A stretch of 55,349 nt of DNA from Planctomycetota bacterium (lineage in GTDB: Bacteria; Planctomycetota; B15-G4): NCBI GenBank assembly GCA_029259725.1, contig JAJDER010000043.1, forward strand, positions 1-55,349. Direction: 5' to 3'. The notes under the pieces are model-generated. The model was not told where the DNA came from. It saw nothing but the letters and a program-made list of their open reading frames with translations, and did no database searches. The first letter of the stretch is position 1, and every line of letters starts with the position of its first letter. The position numbers were made by a program, and so were the translations under genes. This document shows, in pieces, positions 17,589-26,491 of this stretch.

Positions 17589-18614
17589 GTGCACCGACCA
17601 GACGACGCATCTGCTGCGAGCTCGATGCCCGCGATCGGAGCCGCTGGAACGCCCGGGTGGTTCACCCTGGGGACTCCAGGTGGCGCGGTAGCGACGCAGG
17701 TCACTGCCGACTTCCTGAACGACCTCATCCAGAACCTCGAGCACCTCAGAACGGAGGCGGGCACTACCTGGACCAAGGGTGACGCCACCGACATCTTCGA
17801 TTCGATCATCGCTCTGATCCTGAATCGAGGACCGAAGGGCATCCTCGATGGCAAGTTCGAGTACGTCTCGGCGAGCCAGGTGCGGTTCGCACGGGCGCTC
17901 GAGGGACGGATCCGGATCCAGATCGACGATGTGGTCTTCTCCCCGACGTCGGACCTGACCTTCGATCTGACCGCCGACCTGGACACAGGTTCCGAGGCCG
18001 GCACGACCTGGTACTACTGCTACGCCTCCGACGAGTCCGGGACGCTCACGCCCCACATCTCAGCGACGGGCCCCGAGGTCAACCCGGCGAACAAGGTCGG
18101 ATACCACCCGGACGTCGGTGGCGGCAAGGGCGGATGGCGCTTCGTCGGCGCGTTCTGGAACAACGGCTCATCGAACATCGAGCCGTTCGACAAGGTCGGC
18201 CAGGACTACTACTTCCGGCAGCTGCCCCTGAGCATCTCTCCCGGCGTCGCCATCACGAACACCATCCTGGCGATCGATCTCGACGACGAGACACCGGTCG
18301 ATGCCGAGATGGTCCACCTGGTGCCGTGGGTCCGCGGGGACGATCACAACGTGGTCTATACCCACGCGAGCCACATCGGCTCGAGTTGGGAGTTCGACAC
18401 CAATACGCAGCGGATGGCAGGCGGCGTCTCGCTGGTCGGAGCCACGGAGACCGCGCTTCGGGCACTCGCGAATCTGGCGGTCCCGCTGGGAGCCAACGGC
18501 GGGACGGATCGCGCCGTCGGGTGGGCATCCGACAATGACGCAGTAGGCGCCGGATCTCCGGCCAACCTCGCTGAGCACACGCTCTACGTCCGCGGCTGGC
18601 GCAGCCGGTTCTAG
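17589..18614 (+). CDS. Tail fibre-like protein, baseplate-proximal
   Basis: A 341-aa protein from GTG 17589, two bases after the gp48-like gene. Residues 10-60 (MPAIGAAGTPGWFTLGTPGG, TQVTADFLNDLIQNLEH) match the N-terminal pattern of fibre proteins next to gp48-type genes. The rest is beta-rich with no recognised domain. Unlike the large genes downstream it has no signal peptide, so it is the likeliest baseplate-anchored fibre. Confidence 0.68.
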   Translation: MHRPDDASAASSMPAIGAAGTPGWFTLGTPGGAVATQVTADFLNDLIQNLEHLRTEAGTTWTKGDATDIFDSIIALILNRGPKGILDGKFEYVSASQVRFARALEGRIRIQIDDVVFSPTSDLTFDLTADLDTGSEAGTTWYYCYASDESGTLTPHISATGPEVNPANKVGYHPDVGGGKGGWRFVGAFWNNGSSNIEPFDKVGQDYYFRQLPLSISPGVAITNTILAIDLDDETPVDAEMVHLVPWVRGDDHNVVYTHASHIGSSWEFDTNTQRMAGGVSLVGATETALRALANLAVPLGANGGTDRAVGWASDNDAVGAGSPANLAEHTLYVRGWRSRF

Positions 18615-18623
18615 GAGATCGCG

Positions 18624-19073
18624 ATGGCGCTTCACCTGTTCGAGAGCAGCACACCCGGAGACCGCTACCTGGGCTGGCTGGCCGACGAGACCTTGGATCC
18701 CGAGGCGATCACAGGCATCACCGGAGCGTTCGGCGTTGTGGCGCCAGCGAGCTCGGTGCCCACGGGGACGAGCGGAGAATCGGTGTCCTGGGATGGGGCC
18801 ACGATCGTCGTCGATGCCGCATCAGAGCAGCGAATCCAGAAGGAATCGAAGCTCGGGTCCGAGCGGAAGGACGTGCTGATACTCGTACTGCTCCTCTTCC
18901 TGTGGCGGATCGTCCACAAGCTCGCGACGCAGACCCCTCTGGCTGCCGGGGAGCTCTCTGCTCTCGAAGACATCGAGGCCGGTCTCCCTGGGAACGCGAC
19001 GCTGTCCACCACGATCGGAAGCCAGAAGTCCGCGGCGATCCTCGCCCGCATCAAGTCGATCCTGGAGGCCTAG
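18624..19073 (+). CDS. Hypothetical protein with one hydrophobic helix
   Basis: A 149-aa protein of unknown function. It has a Gly/Ser/Thr-rich N-terminal half, then a charged stretch (SEQRIQKESKLGSERKD). Next comes a strongly hydrophobic segment, VLILVLLLFLWRIV (about residues 75-90), and an Ala/Leu-rich C-terminus. It sits in the fibre region. GGAG lies before ATG 18624. Confidence 0.7.
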   Translation: MALHLFESSTPGDRYLGWLADETLDPEAITGITGAFGVVAPASSVPTGTSGESVSWDGATIVVDAASEQRIQKESKLGSERKDVLILVLLLFLWRIVHKLATQTPLAAGELSALEDIEAGLPGNATLSTTIGSQKSAAILARIKSILEA

Positions 19074-19601
19074 ATGGGCAGCGAGATCATCCGCGCCGGC
19101 GGATTCAGCGGCACACCGGCGTCGATCGTCATCGACGTCTACGACGAGGCAAACCCCGGGACGCTGCTCGCCACCATCCCCAACGGAGACATCTCGCAGA
19201 TCGGCTCCGAGGACATCTGGATCTGCGACCTCCGGGCCATCACGCCGAACATCGGGCTACCCGAGGACGGGGCGGTGGAGCAGAAGAGCTTCACGTTCAT
19301 ATGGCGCGATGACGCCGGGACGCGGCTGAGCCACGCGCACGAGGTGCACGGTGTAGATGCCCGGCTCGAGGTCAGCCGGAGATACCGGCGCGAGACGCCG
19401 ATCTACCCGTCCACGACGGTGCCGTTGCGGGGCATCACGCAGAACGTGATCGACGCCGGACTTCCGTCCTACGTGAAAGTCGAGGTGGCTGCTGACCTCG
19501 ACTTCGCGACCCCTCCGGCGACCTACTACGACGTCTACACCTACGACAGCTCGGGCCGGATTGCGACCCGGACCCCCGCGCTGACCCCGCCCTCTCCGTA
19601 G
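19074..19601 (+). CDS. Hypothetical virion-region protein
   Basis: A 175-aa beta-rich protein of unknown function, starting one base after the preceding stop. Visible segments are TPASIVIDVYDEANPGTLLA and SYVKVEVAADLDFATPPATYY. It has no signal peptide or membrane segment and ends with a Pro-rich tail. It may be a fibre adaptor, judged only by position. Confidence 0.7.
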   Translation: MGSEIIRAGGFSGTPASIVIDVYDEANPGTLLATIPNGDISQIGSEDIWICDLRAITPNIGLPEDGAVEQKSFTFIWRDDAGTRLSHAHEVHGVDARLEVSRRYRRETPIYPSTTVPLRGITQNVIDAGLPSYVKVEVAADLDFATPPATYYDVYTYDSSGRIATRTPALTPPSP

Positions 19602-19640
19602 AGCGCGCGGCTCTCACTCTCTCTCCCTAGGAGGCGGCGA

Positions 19641-22600
19641 ATGACGCCGACACGATGGACCTGCGCCATCGCACTGGCACTCGTGTGCCTGGCGAGCGGT
19701 GCCAGCGCCCGACAGATCCCGATCCCGCGGCCTCCTACGGCCGTTGCGAAGGTCTTCCCAGACGATCCGCAGAACGGCATCACCGCATGTCTGTTCCGAG
19801 GCGAGCTCGTGGTCTCGGAGACCGGGACCGTCGGAGATACCAGCGACGACACGCTATGGAGGTGCGTGAGCGCCTCTGCAAACACCTGGGCGAATCTGAC
19901 GGCCGGCGGCGGAGGCGGCGGGTTCACGCAGGAGGAGATCGAGGACTTCATCGGCGAGATGGTCTCCTCGAACACGGAGACCGGGATCGCCGTCACCTAC
20001 GTGGACAATGCCGGAAGCCCCGGGGTCTTCGACTTCGTCGCTGAGGTGACACAGGCCGAGCTCGACACGCATGCCGCGAATGCCAGCGCGCACCACGCTG
20101 CACCGGTTGGCGCGAACCCGGCTACCGCTACGGTAGGTCTGACGGCTGTCAACGGTGTCGCGACCACCTTCATGCGCTCCGACGCTGCACCGCCGATCGA
20201 CCCAACGGTCGTGCAGCGAAGAGTCTCAGGCGCCTGCGCCGACTCGAGCAGCTACATCCACGCGATCAACCAGGACGGCACGGTCCAGTGCGATCCGGAC
20301 TCCACCACTGGAGGCGGCTCCGGGTACACCGGTCTCGCGGGCGACACGGGCACGGCATCGCAGACCGCCTCCGAGTCCATCGGGATCAAGGGCGGGGACG
20401 GCATCTCGACGGTCTGCGCGGATGGTGCCAGCGACGATTGCACGATCACGGCCGAGGTCCCGCAGAGCGAGCTCGACGCCCATACAGGAGCCGCGAACGC
20501 CCATCACACGCCCCCGACGGCCTCAACCCTGTCGGGAGTTGGCGCAGGGACCAGCCTGACGGCCGACCTCGAAGAGGAGAACCACGGCGCCGAACACGCC
20601 GAGAACCAGCTTGATGAGCTGCTGGTCGAGTCCCTCGGCACGGCGGGCGCTCCTGGAACCGCCCCGGTCAGCGATGGCCTGGGGGGCCTCGACCCCGTCA
20701 ACATCGCCGAGCAGCAGGAGCTCGACACCCACGAGGGCAACGCCTCGGCCCACCACGTGCAGACGCCGGACCAGGTCGGGACCGTGGCCGACGGATCGTA
20801 TTGCCAGGGCGGTGCGGGGAGCGTCCTGGACTGCGACGTCCCCACGATCCCGGACGGTGCGATCGCGGCCTCGATCGCTCGCGATTCGGAGCTGCACGCC
20901 CAGTTCCACGCAATCAACAGCGGAGACCACAGCGCCTCCGGTCTGACGACTGGGCATCACCTCCGGGCCACTGGATCCTCGTCCTTCGCCTTCGGCGCGA
21001 CCCAGGACTCCGACCTTCCGGCGTCGATCGCCCGAGACTCCGAGACGTGCAACGGTGGGAACTGCACTCTCGGCTCCGGCGATACCGTCGGTGCCGCTGC
21101 GTCCGTGGCGATTGATGGCTCCGAGATCACGACGGGATCGATCCCACAGGCCGCGGTCGGTGACAACCACATCCTCCAGGTGGAGGAGATAGACAACGCC
21201 ATCAAGTCGGCCGCGGATGGGGCGAACGACGGCTCGGACCCTCGGATCGCCATCATCGACGGCGCCGACATGACTCCAGGATGCATCGAGATCGACGCGA
21301 ACGGTCTGCAGTCCTCCACGGGAGCCGGATGCGGCACGGGCAGTGGCTCGATGGCGGAGACGGCCAGCGTCCTCCACTCGGCGACGCAGCCGGAGACCGA
21401 CGACCTGGCCATTGGCGGAACCAGCGCGTCTGCCGAGTTCTTCGTCGATGCTGAAACCGGCGACGTCACGATCGCCGGCAGCTTCGTCGCGGCAGGGACG
21501 ATCTCCTCGGGGGATCAGACCAGCAGCCCCGGGAATCGGTGGAGGATCCTAGATAATGACGTGGACCTGACTCCGGACCCGTCGTGCGCGAACTCTGGTG
21601 AAGCCGGGGTCCTGACGATTCTCGACATCGATGAGGGCCCTTCCGACACCTTCGTGATCTGCGACGGTACGACGCAGAAGTTCGCAATCGGCGACGTTCT
21701 CGATCTCTCCATGTTCACCGCCGACGACCAGGTCCTGGTGAGCACCTCGTCGGGTGCGGCTGGACCACTGGTCATTCCGATCTGCACGTCGGGCGCACAG
21801 TCGATCCGGTGGAACGGAACGGCCTTTGGCTGTGACGACATCACCGGTGGATCGGCGTCCAACAGCTTCGAGACCTGGAACGCCCCGCAGGGGACGGATC
21901 CGGTGGCCGATTCCCCCACGGACACGATCAACCTCACCGAGGGTGAGGGGATCGACATCACGGGCACGGCCTCGACCGACACGCTCAACGTCGCGGCCGA
22001 GGACGCCAGCACGTCGAACAAGGGCGTGGCGAGCTTCGCCGCGGCGGACTTCGACGTGGCATCGGGCGCGGTGACGATCGATGCGGCGATCGCCAGGGAC
22101 ACGGAGCTGGCTGCCCAGGATGCCTGCGACGAGATCACTGGCTGCGAGACTGCAGGGACCGGACTCCTGGCCCAGACGGGTACGAACACCAAGCAGGCCC
22201 GGACCATCACCGGAGACTCGGAGATCACGGTTGCGAACGGGGACGGCGTTTCAGGAAACCCCACGCTCGCCATCGCCGCGACCCTGACCCGGGACACCGA
22301 GCTGGCCGACCTCATCACCAGCACAGGACGCGCGGGCGACGTCTGCCGGACGATCGAAATCGACCCGTCCTCTGACCGCGAGAAGGTGCTTTGCACCTGC
22401 TACGACGGAACGCTCGATACCGCGGTGGCTGGCGAGGTCGAGGCATCGGTCTGCCTGACCGATGGGCATTTCGAGGCGTGGCGCTCCAACTGCACCGGAG
22501 GCCCTCCGTTCACCACCTGCGATTACGACATCCAGGCGTTCTATATGCACGAAACGGGGATGAGCACGCTCCAGGGCGACGACATCAACGAGTTCATCAC

Positions 22601-25600
22601 CGAGGTCGGAGACATCCTCGAGGAGTGGGATGACGACGGCGGTGGGAGCGGTGGCGCGGCGGGGAGCACCATCGTGCTGCACATGCCCGCGATGTCGAGC
22701 ATCTCGGTGAGCTTCGGCACGCCGATATGGATCGCCTACGGAGACCCGGATTCCCCGGAGACGCGCACGGTCGGAAGCACTAACGCCAACATCATCGCGG
22801 GCACGCTCCCGAACAACACGGACGTGCTGCTCGACTTCGGCTACTCGGAGCTGCGTGGCGCGTCGATCACCGGCGACACGACGCGCGAAGATGGAGAGAA
22901 CGGCGGAGTCGAGGTGGACGTCGAAAACGGCGACCGCAGCGTGGTCTTCTCCTCCGGGGACGCCACCGGCTGGCACGTCGGCAACATCCTGTGCTTCGGC
23001 GCCTTCCCCCACAACGCCTGGGCGGACTGCGGGATGGTCGATGTGGTGCTCTCTCCGACCGGAACGGAGGTCGGCCTCCACAAGCCGGCCACGCAGTCGA
23101 TGGAGGACAACGACGGGGACTGGACGCTCTATCAGGGGCGCGCACTCGTGATCGAGGCCAACGACGTGCGCGTGCGTGACGTCTCGATGCGCTTGGCCGA
23201 CGGCCTTGCGACGACCAACTTCGATACCTACGGGCTCGACACCGCCGGCGGTCGGTGGTCGGTGATCTCTTCGACCTGCACGGGCGCAGGAACGGCGGGA
23301 GATGGTGCGACGGCCGCCTGCTGCACGGGGGCGGGCGAGGGCACCTGCGAAGCCTCGCGTAGCCAGCCCGTCGTCTTCTCCGCGATTCTGGGGTCCAACA
23401 GCGGCTTTGACGGCTTCTGCGACTCTCTCGGCCCGATGTTCCACGAGTGGGACTTCTGGATTCACGTCGGCTCTCCCGACGGAAGCACCACGGGCCGGTC
23501 GAGCAACGGGCAGCGTGCTCACTGCCGACTGCGGCGCGCGTCGATCCTCGACGTGACCGCGAACGGCCACTGCACCGCGGTGGACAACCCCTACGACTGC
23601 TGTGATGGAGAAGACTCTGGCAGCTGCGACACCGCGGGCGCGGACGCGCGCTGGAAGGCGATGCACGCTTCCCAGCTCGTGGGCGACGGCGCCTCGTACA
23701 TCGTGACCACGCAGGGGGTCGAGATCGGCGGCCAGGGCGGAGGCAACGGCCCACGCTACATGACGCTGGCGAGTAACACGGGGTGGCACGATTTCGATCT
23801 GATCTCGCACGGCGCCGAGGACTCGATCCAGCTCTTGCGCACCTACGGCTGGCGCTGGGGCACGATCGAGGACTGGTCGCAGGAGATGGACATGGACTGC
23901 TTCGGCAGCGGCAGTCCGTGCGTCCCGGACGACATCCCACTGATCGAGATCATCGGCCGGCCCATGACAAAGATCGTGGGCTTCGACGGCACGAGCGGCC
24001 AGTCGAACGACACCGTCGAGACGGCGAGCCAGGGGCGCCGGCTTCACATCAAGGTCTCGAGTGCGGCCACCAGCTCCGATCCCACCGGGATAGATCTGGT
24101 CCAGACCACGCCCTACTGCGTGTCGGACGGGGACGGGTGCAACGTCGAGGAGCAGGACGTCCTCGACATCTACATCGAAGGCGAGTACAAGAACTTCGAC
24201 ACCCTGTTCGACGTTCCCGACGCAGCTACGGTCCGAGTGGGCGGGAACATCTCCACGAACAACGTCGGAGCCGTGTTCCCTGCGAGCACGACCCTCGACC
24301 AGCACGCTCTGTTCGTAAACGGCGTGCTCCAGGGCAAGGCGATCCAGCGGCTCCAGGACTGGACCGGTGAGATCACGCTGGCCAACAGCCCTGCGGAGCT
24401 CGGCGACACGAACATCTCGCTCCGCGAGATTCTCGACGGCCTAGACAACGCTATCGGCGCCGGCGGTATGACCAGCTTCACCGTATCCGACACATCCGCT
24501 GGGCCAGACGGAACGGTGAACCAGGGTGAGGACGTCCAGATCATCGGTGGCACAGGCGTCACCGTCACCTACGCGGCCGACGGATCGAACCACGACCTCA
24601 CGATCGCCGCCTCTTTGGGGACGCTGATTGAAGAAGCCGAGATGGCCTCCGAGGACTTCGGCGACTTCTCCTGCGGCGGTGGGGCGGATGACTGCCTGCT
24701 GGATGACAACGCCATCACGGGACCTGAGCTTGCCGATGGCTCGGTGGGATCGGCGGAAATTGCCGACGGCTCCGTAGCCTTCGGGGACATCGCCCGGGTT
24801 GGCGCAGACCCGGCGATGAGCGGCTTCCACGCCTACTTCGGAACGAACGGCGTTGTGTTCGAGGGCGCGGCCGCGGACGCTATCGAGGGTACGCTCCAGT
24901 GGTCCGTGACCACGACGGACAAGACCATCACCCTGCCCGACCAGACGGGGACCCTGGCGCTCCTGGGGCTGACGCAGACGTGGGGCCTGGGCTCTACGTT
25001 CACCTGGAACATCAACTCGACCACGGGCACCGACCCTGCGGTCGTATTCGGAACGGACGTCAAGCTCCAGAACACGCTCATCCGGATCGGCAATGCCGGG
25101 ACGGTCGACATGGGCACCCCGTTGGACGGCGACCTCTACGTCGAGAACCGGCTCGAGGTTGACGGCGGTATCACGGGCACGTACGACGCCGAGGCGGCTG
25201 GGAACACGATCACGCTTCCGTTCACCGACTGGTACGATTTCGCTGGATGTGTGAACGGCACGACCGGGACGCTCAACTGGGACGCGGAGGGAACGGGGCT
25301 GGCGGCGCCGGCCGCGGCCTGCCAGGACGGGACGAATAGCGCGCGGGCGACCGCTGACTTCGATGCGGCGACCGACGAGGGCTTCTATCGCACGTTCAAG
25401 CTCCCGGACGACTGGGCGGGGAGCATCGACCTCGACTTGCGCTGGCGCGCCGCGGCGATCACCGGAGACGTCGTGTGGGCCGTCCAGACTGCGTGCATCG
25501 CGGTGGGGGAGACGGACGATCCATCACTGAACACCGCGGACACGGTCACGGATACCGCGGCGGGGACCACGCAGCAGACCAACGAGGCGAGCTTCACGGG

Positions 25601-25736
25601 GATCACGACGACCGGGTGCGCGGCGGGTGAGCTCCTGCGGCTCAAGGTCTTCCGCGACGCAGACAACGGATCCGACGATATGGCTGGGGATGCGCTGGGG
25701 ATCGGGCTCGAGCTCACGATGCGGCGGGCGATCTGA
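19641..25736 (+). CDS. Giant exported fibre/adhesin-like protein, 2031 aa
   Basis: The largest gene of the window. Residues 1-24 (WTCAIALALVCLASGASA, then RQIP) form a clear Sec-type signal peptide with an AxA cleavage site, odd for a virion protein. Three copies of a motif like ELDTHAANASAHH occur near residues 140, 275 and 358, a pattern seen in tail fibres. Gly/Thr/Asp-rich repeats fill about 180-900. From about 1000 the protein is beta-rich, with Cys-dense patches (ACCTGAGEGTCE, YDCCDGEDSGSCD) and segments suggesting a beta-helix. It ends with a lectin-like beta domain. A strong ribosome site (AGGAGGCGG) precedes ATG 19641. It may be a fibre, a tailspike or a protein secreted by the infected cell. 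Confidence 0.8.
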   Translation: MTPTRWTCAIALALVCLASGASARQIPIPRPPTAVAKVFPDDPQNGITACLFRGELVVSETGTVGDTSDDTLWRCVSASANTWANLTAGGGGGGFTQEEIEDFIGEMVSSNTETGIAVTYVDNAGSPGVFDFVAEVTQAELDTHAANASAHHAAPVGANPATATVGLTAVNGVATTFMRSDAAPPIDPTVVQRRVSGACADSSSYIHAINQDGTVQCDPDSTTGGGSGYTGLAGDTGTASQTASESIGIKGGDGISTVCADGASDDCTITAEVPQSELDAHTGAANAHHTPPTASTLSGVGAGTSLTADLEEENHGAEHAENQLDELLVESLGTAGAPGTAPVSDGLGGLDPVNIAEQQELDTHEGNASAHHVQTPDQVGTVADGSYCQGGAGSVLDCDVPTIPDGAIAASIARDSELHAQFHAINSGDHSASGLTTGHHLRATGSSSFAFGATQDSDLPASIARDSETCNGGNCTLGSGDTVGAAASVAIDGSEITTGSIPQAAVGDNHILQVEEIDNAIKSAADGANDGSDPRIAIIDGADMTPGCIEIDANGLQSSTGAGCGTGSGSMAETASVLHSATQPETDDLAIGGTSASAEFFVDAETGDVTIAGSFVAAGTISSGDQTSSPGNRWRILDNDVDLTPDPSCANSGEAGVLTILDIDEGPSDTFVICDGTTQKFAIGDVLDLSMFTADDQVLVSTSSGAAGPLVIPICTSGAQSIRWNGTAFGCDDITGGSASNSFETWNAPQGTDPVADSPTDTINLTEGEGIDITGTASTDTLNVAAEDASTSNKGVASFAAADFDVASGAVTIDAAIARDTELAAQDACDEITGCETAGTGLLAQTGTNTKQARTITGDSEITVANGDGVSGNPTLAIAATLTRDTELADLITSTGRAGDVCRTIEIDPSSDREKVLCTCYDGTLDTAVAGEVEASVCLTDGHFEAWRSNCTGGPPFTTCDYDIQAFYMHETGMSTLQGDDINEFITEVGDILEEWDDDGGGSGGAAGSTIVLHMPAMSSISVSFGTPIWIAYGDPDSPETRTVGSTNANIIAGTLPNNTDVLLDFGYSELRGASITGDTTREDGENGGVEVDVENGDRSVVFSSGDATGWHVGNILCFGAFPHNAWADCGMVDVVLSPTGTEVGLHKPATQSMEDNDGDWTLYQGRALVIEANDVRVRDVSMRLADGLATTNFDTYGLDTAGGRWSVISSTCTGAGTAGDGATAACCTGAGEGTCEASRSQPVVFSAILGSNSGFDGFCDSLGPMFHEWDFWIHVGSPDGSTTGRSSNGQRAHCRLRRASILDVTANGHCTAVDNPYDCCDGEDSGSCDTAGADARWKAMHASQLVGDGASYIVTTQGVEIGGQGGGNGPRYMTLASNTGWHDFDLISHGAEDSIQLLRTYGWRWGTIEDWSQEMDMDCFGSGSPCVPDDIPLIEIIGRPMTKIVGFDGTSGQSNDTVETASQGRRLHIKVSSAATSSDPTGIDLVQTTPYCVSDGDGCNVEEQDVLDIYIEGEYKNFDTLFDVPDAATVRVGGNISTNNVGAVFPASTTLDQHALFVNGVLQGKAIQRLQDWTGEITLANSPAELGDTNISLREILDGLDNAIGAGGMTSFTVSDTSAGPDGTVNQGEDVQIIGGTGVTVTYAADGSNHDLTIAASLGTLIEEAEMASEDFGDFSCGGGADDCLLDDNAITGPELADGSVGSAEIADGSVAFGDIARVGADPAMSGFHAYFGTNGVVFEGAAADAIEGTLQWSVTTTDKTITLPDQTGTLALLGLTQTWGLGSTFTWNINSTTGTDPAVVFGTDVKLQNTLIRIGNAGTVDMGTPLDGDLYVENRLEVDGGITGTYDAEAAGNTITLPFTDWYDFAGCVNGTTGTLNWDAEGTGLAAPAAACQDGTNSARATADFDAATDEGFYRTFKLPDDWAGSIDLDLRWRAAAITGDVVWAVQTACIAVGETDDPSLNTADTVTDTAAGTTQQTNEASFTGITTTGCAAGELLRLKVFRDADNGSDDMAGDALGIGLELTMRRAI

Positions 25737-26491
25737 TGAACCTCCGGCCTCTGTGGCTGCTGCCGATCGTGCTGGCGCTCCTGGGCGCGGACACGCGCCT
25801 GCGCGTGGCGCCTCCGGCTGCTGGCGGGGGTCTGACCTACGAGACCACGGTCGTCACCGAGATCGCCGCAAACCAGACATCGCATGTGGCGAGCTGCTCG
25901 GGGACTTCGATCCAGGATGGCGATCTGCTGCTCATGGTGCTCTGCACCGATGGCGGCGGGTCGATGGATCACACCTGCCCCACCGCGACGACCTGGACGG
26001 AGATCGTCGAGAACAACGCCGGCGGTGTGAACGGGAGCATCTGCGGGCGGATCGCCAGCAGCGAGCCCGCCTGCGACGGCACGGACTACACCTGGACGTC
26101 CGCAGCGTCGCAGCACTCGATCACGTTCTTCATGGTGTTCGACGGCGCAAACGAGACGGTCACCAACCATCTGCCCGAGTTCGCAGGCGACGCGAGCGGA
26201 ACCGACGATACGCCCATCTCTCCCGCGCTATCCCCGACCCCAGCCGCGGGGAGCATGGTGCTCCGGGCCTTCTGCGCGAACGCCGGCTCACTGACGACGG
26301 AAGACGCAGGCTTCCCGCCGAGCATGCAGGTCAACATCGCCACTCGAGAAACCTCGGATGGCGACGTGTCAGGCCCGGTCACGGGTGGCGTGGCGCTGGA
26401 CACGAACGGGAACACGGGTACTGCCACGTGGGCCGCGCTGGATGCCGCTCAGGAGTGGTCTTCGTTCTCCCTGGAGATTGTGGTTCCATGA
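25736..26491 (+). CDS. Exported beta-rich protein, adhesin-like
   Basis: A 251-aa protein starting in the stop of the giant gene (TGATG). It has an N-terminal signal peptide (MNLRPLWLLPIVLALLGADT). The mature part is Thr/Ser/Gly-rich with six Cys and alternating beta segments (GSMVLRAFCANAGSL, EWSSFSLEIVVP), like a jelly-roll or adhesin domain. No named family is recognised. Its coupling to both neighbours suggests one functional unit. Confidence 0.75.
   Translation: MNLRPLWLLPIVLALLGADTRLRVAPPAAGGGLTYETTVVTEIAANQTSHVASCSGTSIQDGDLLLMVLCTDGGGSMDHTCPTATTWTEIVENNAGGVNGSICGRIASSEPACDGTDYTWTSAASQHSITFFMVFDGANETVTNHLPEFAGDASGTDDTPISPALSPTPAAGSMVLRAFCANAGSLTTEDAGFPPSMQVNIATRETSDGDVSGPVTGGVALDTNGNTGTATWAALDAAQEWSSFSLEIVVP

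Noticed and set aside
22251..24305. Large minus-strand open frame (684 codons) inside the giant fibre gene
   Set aside because: Antisense open frames are common in this base composition, the product is Arg/Val/Asp low-complexity, and there is no ribosome site or family match.
25627..26487. Upstream extension of the dockerin protein frame
   Set aside because: Composition is that of an out-of-frame shadow over the 251-aa gene, and the signal peptide at 26488 marks the real start.
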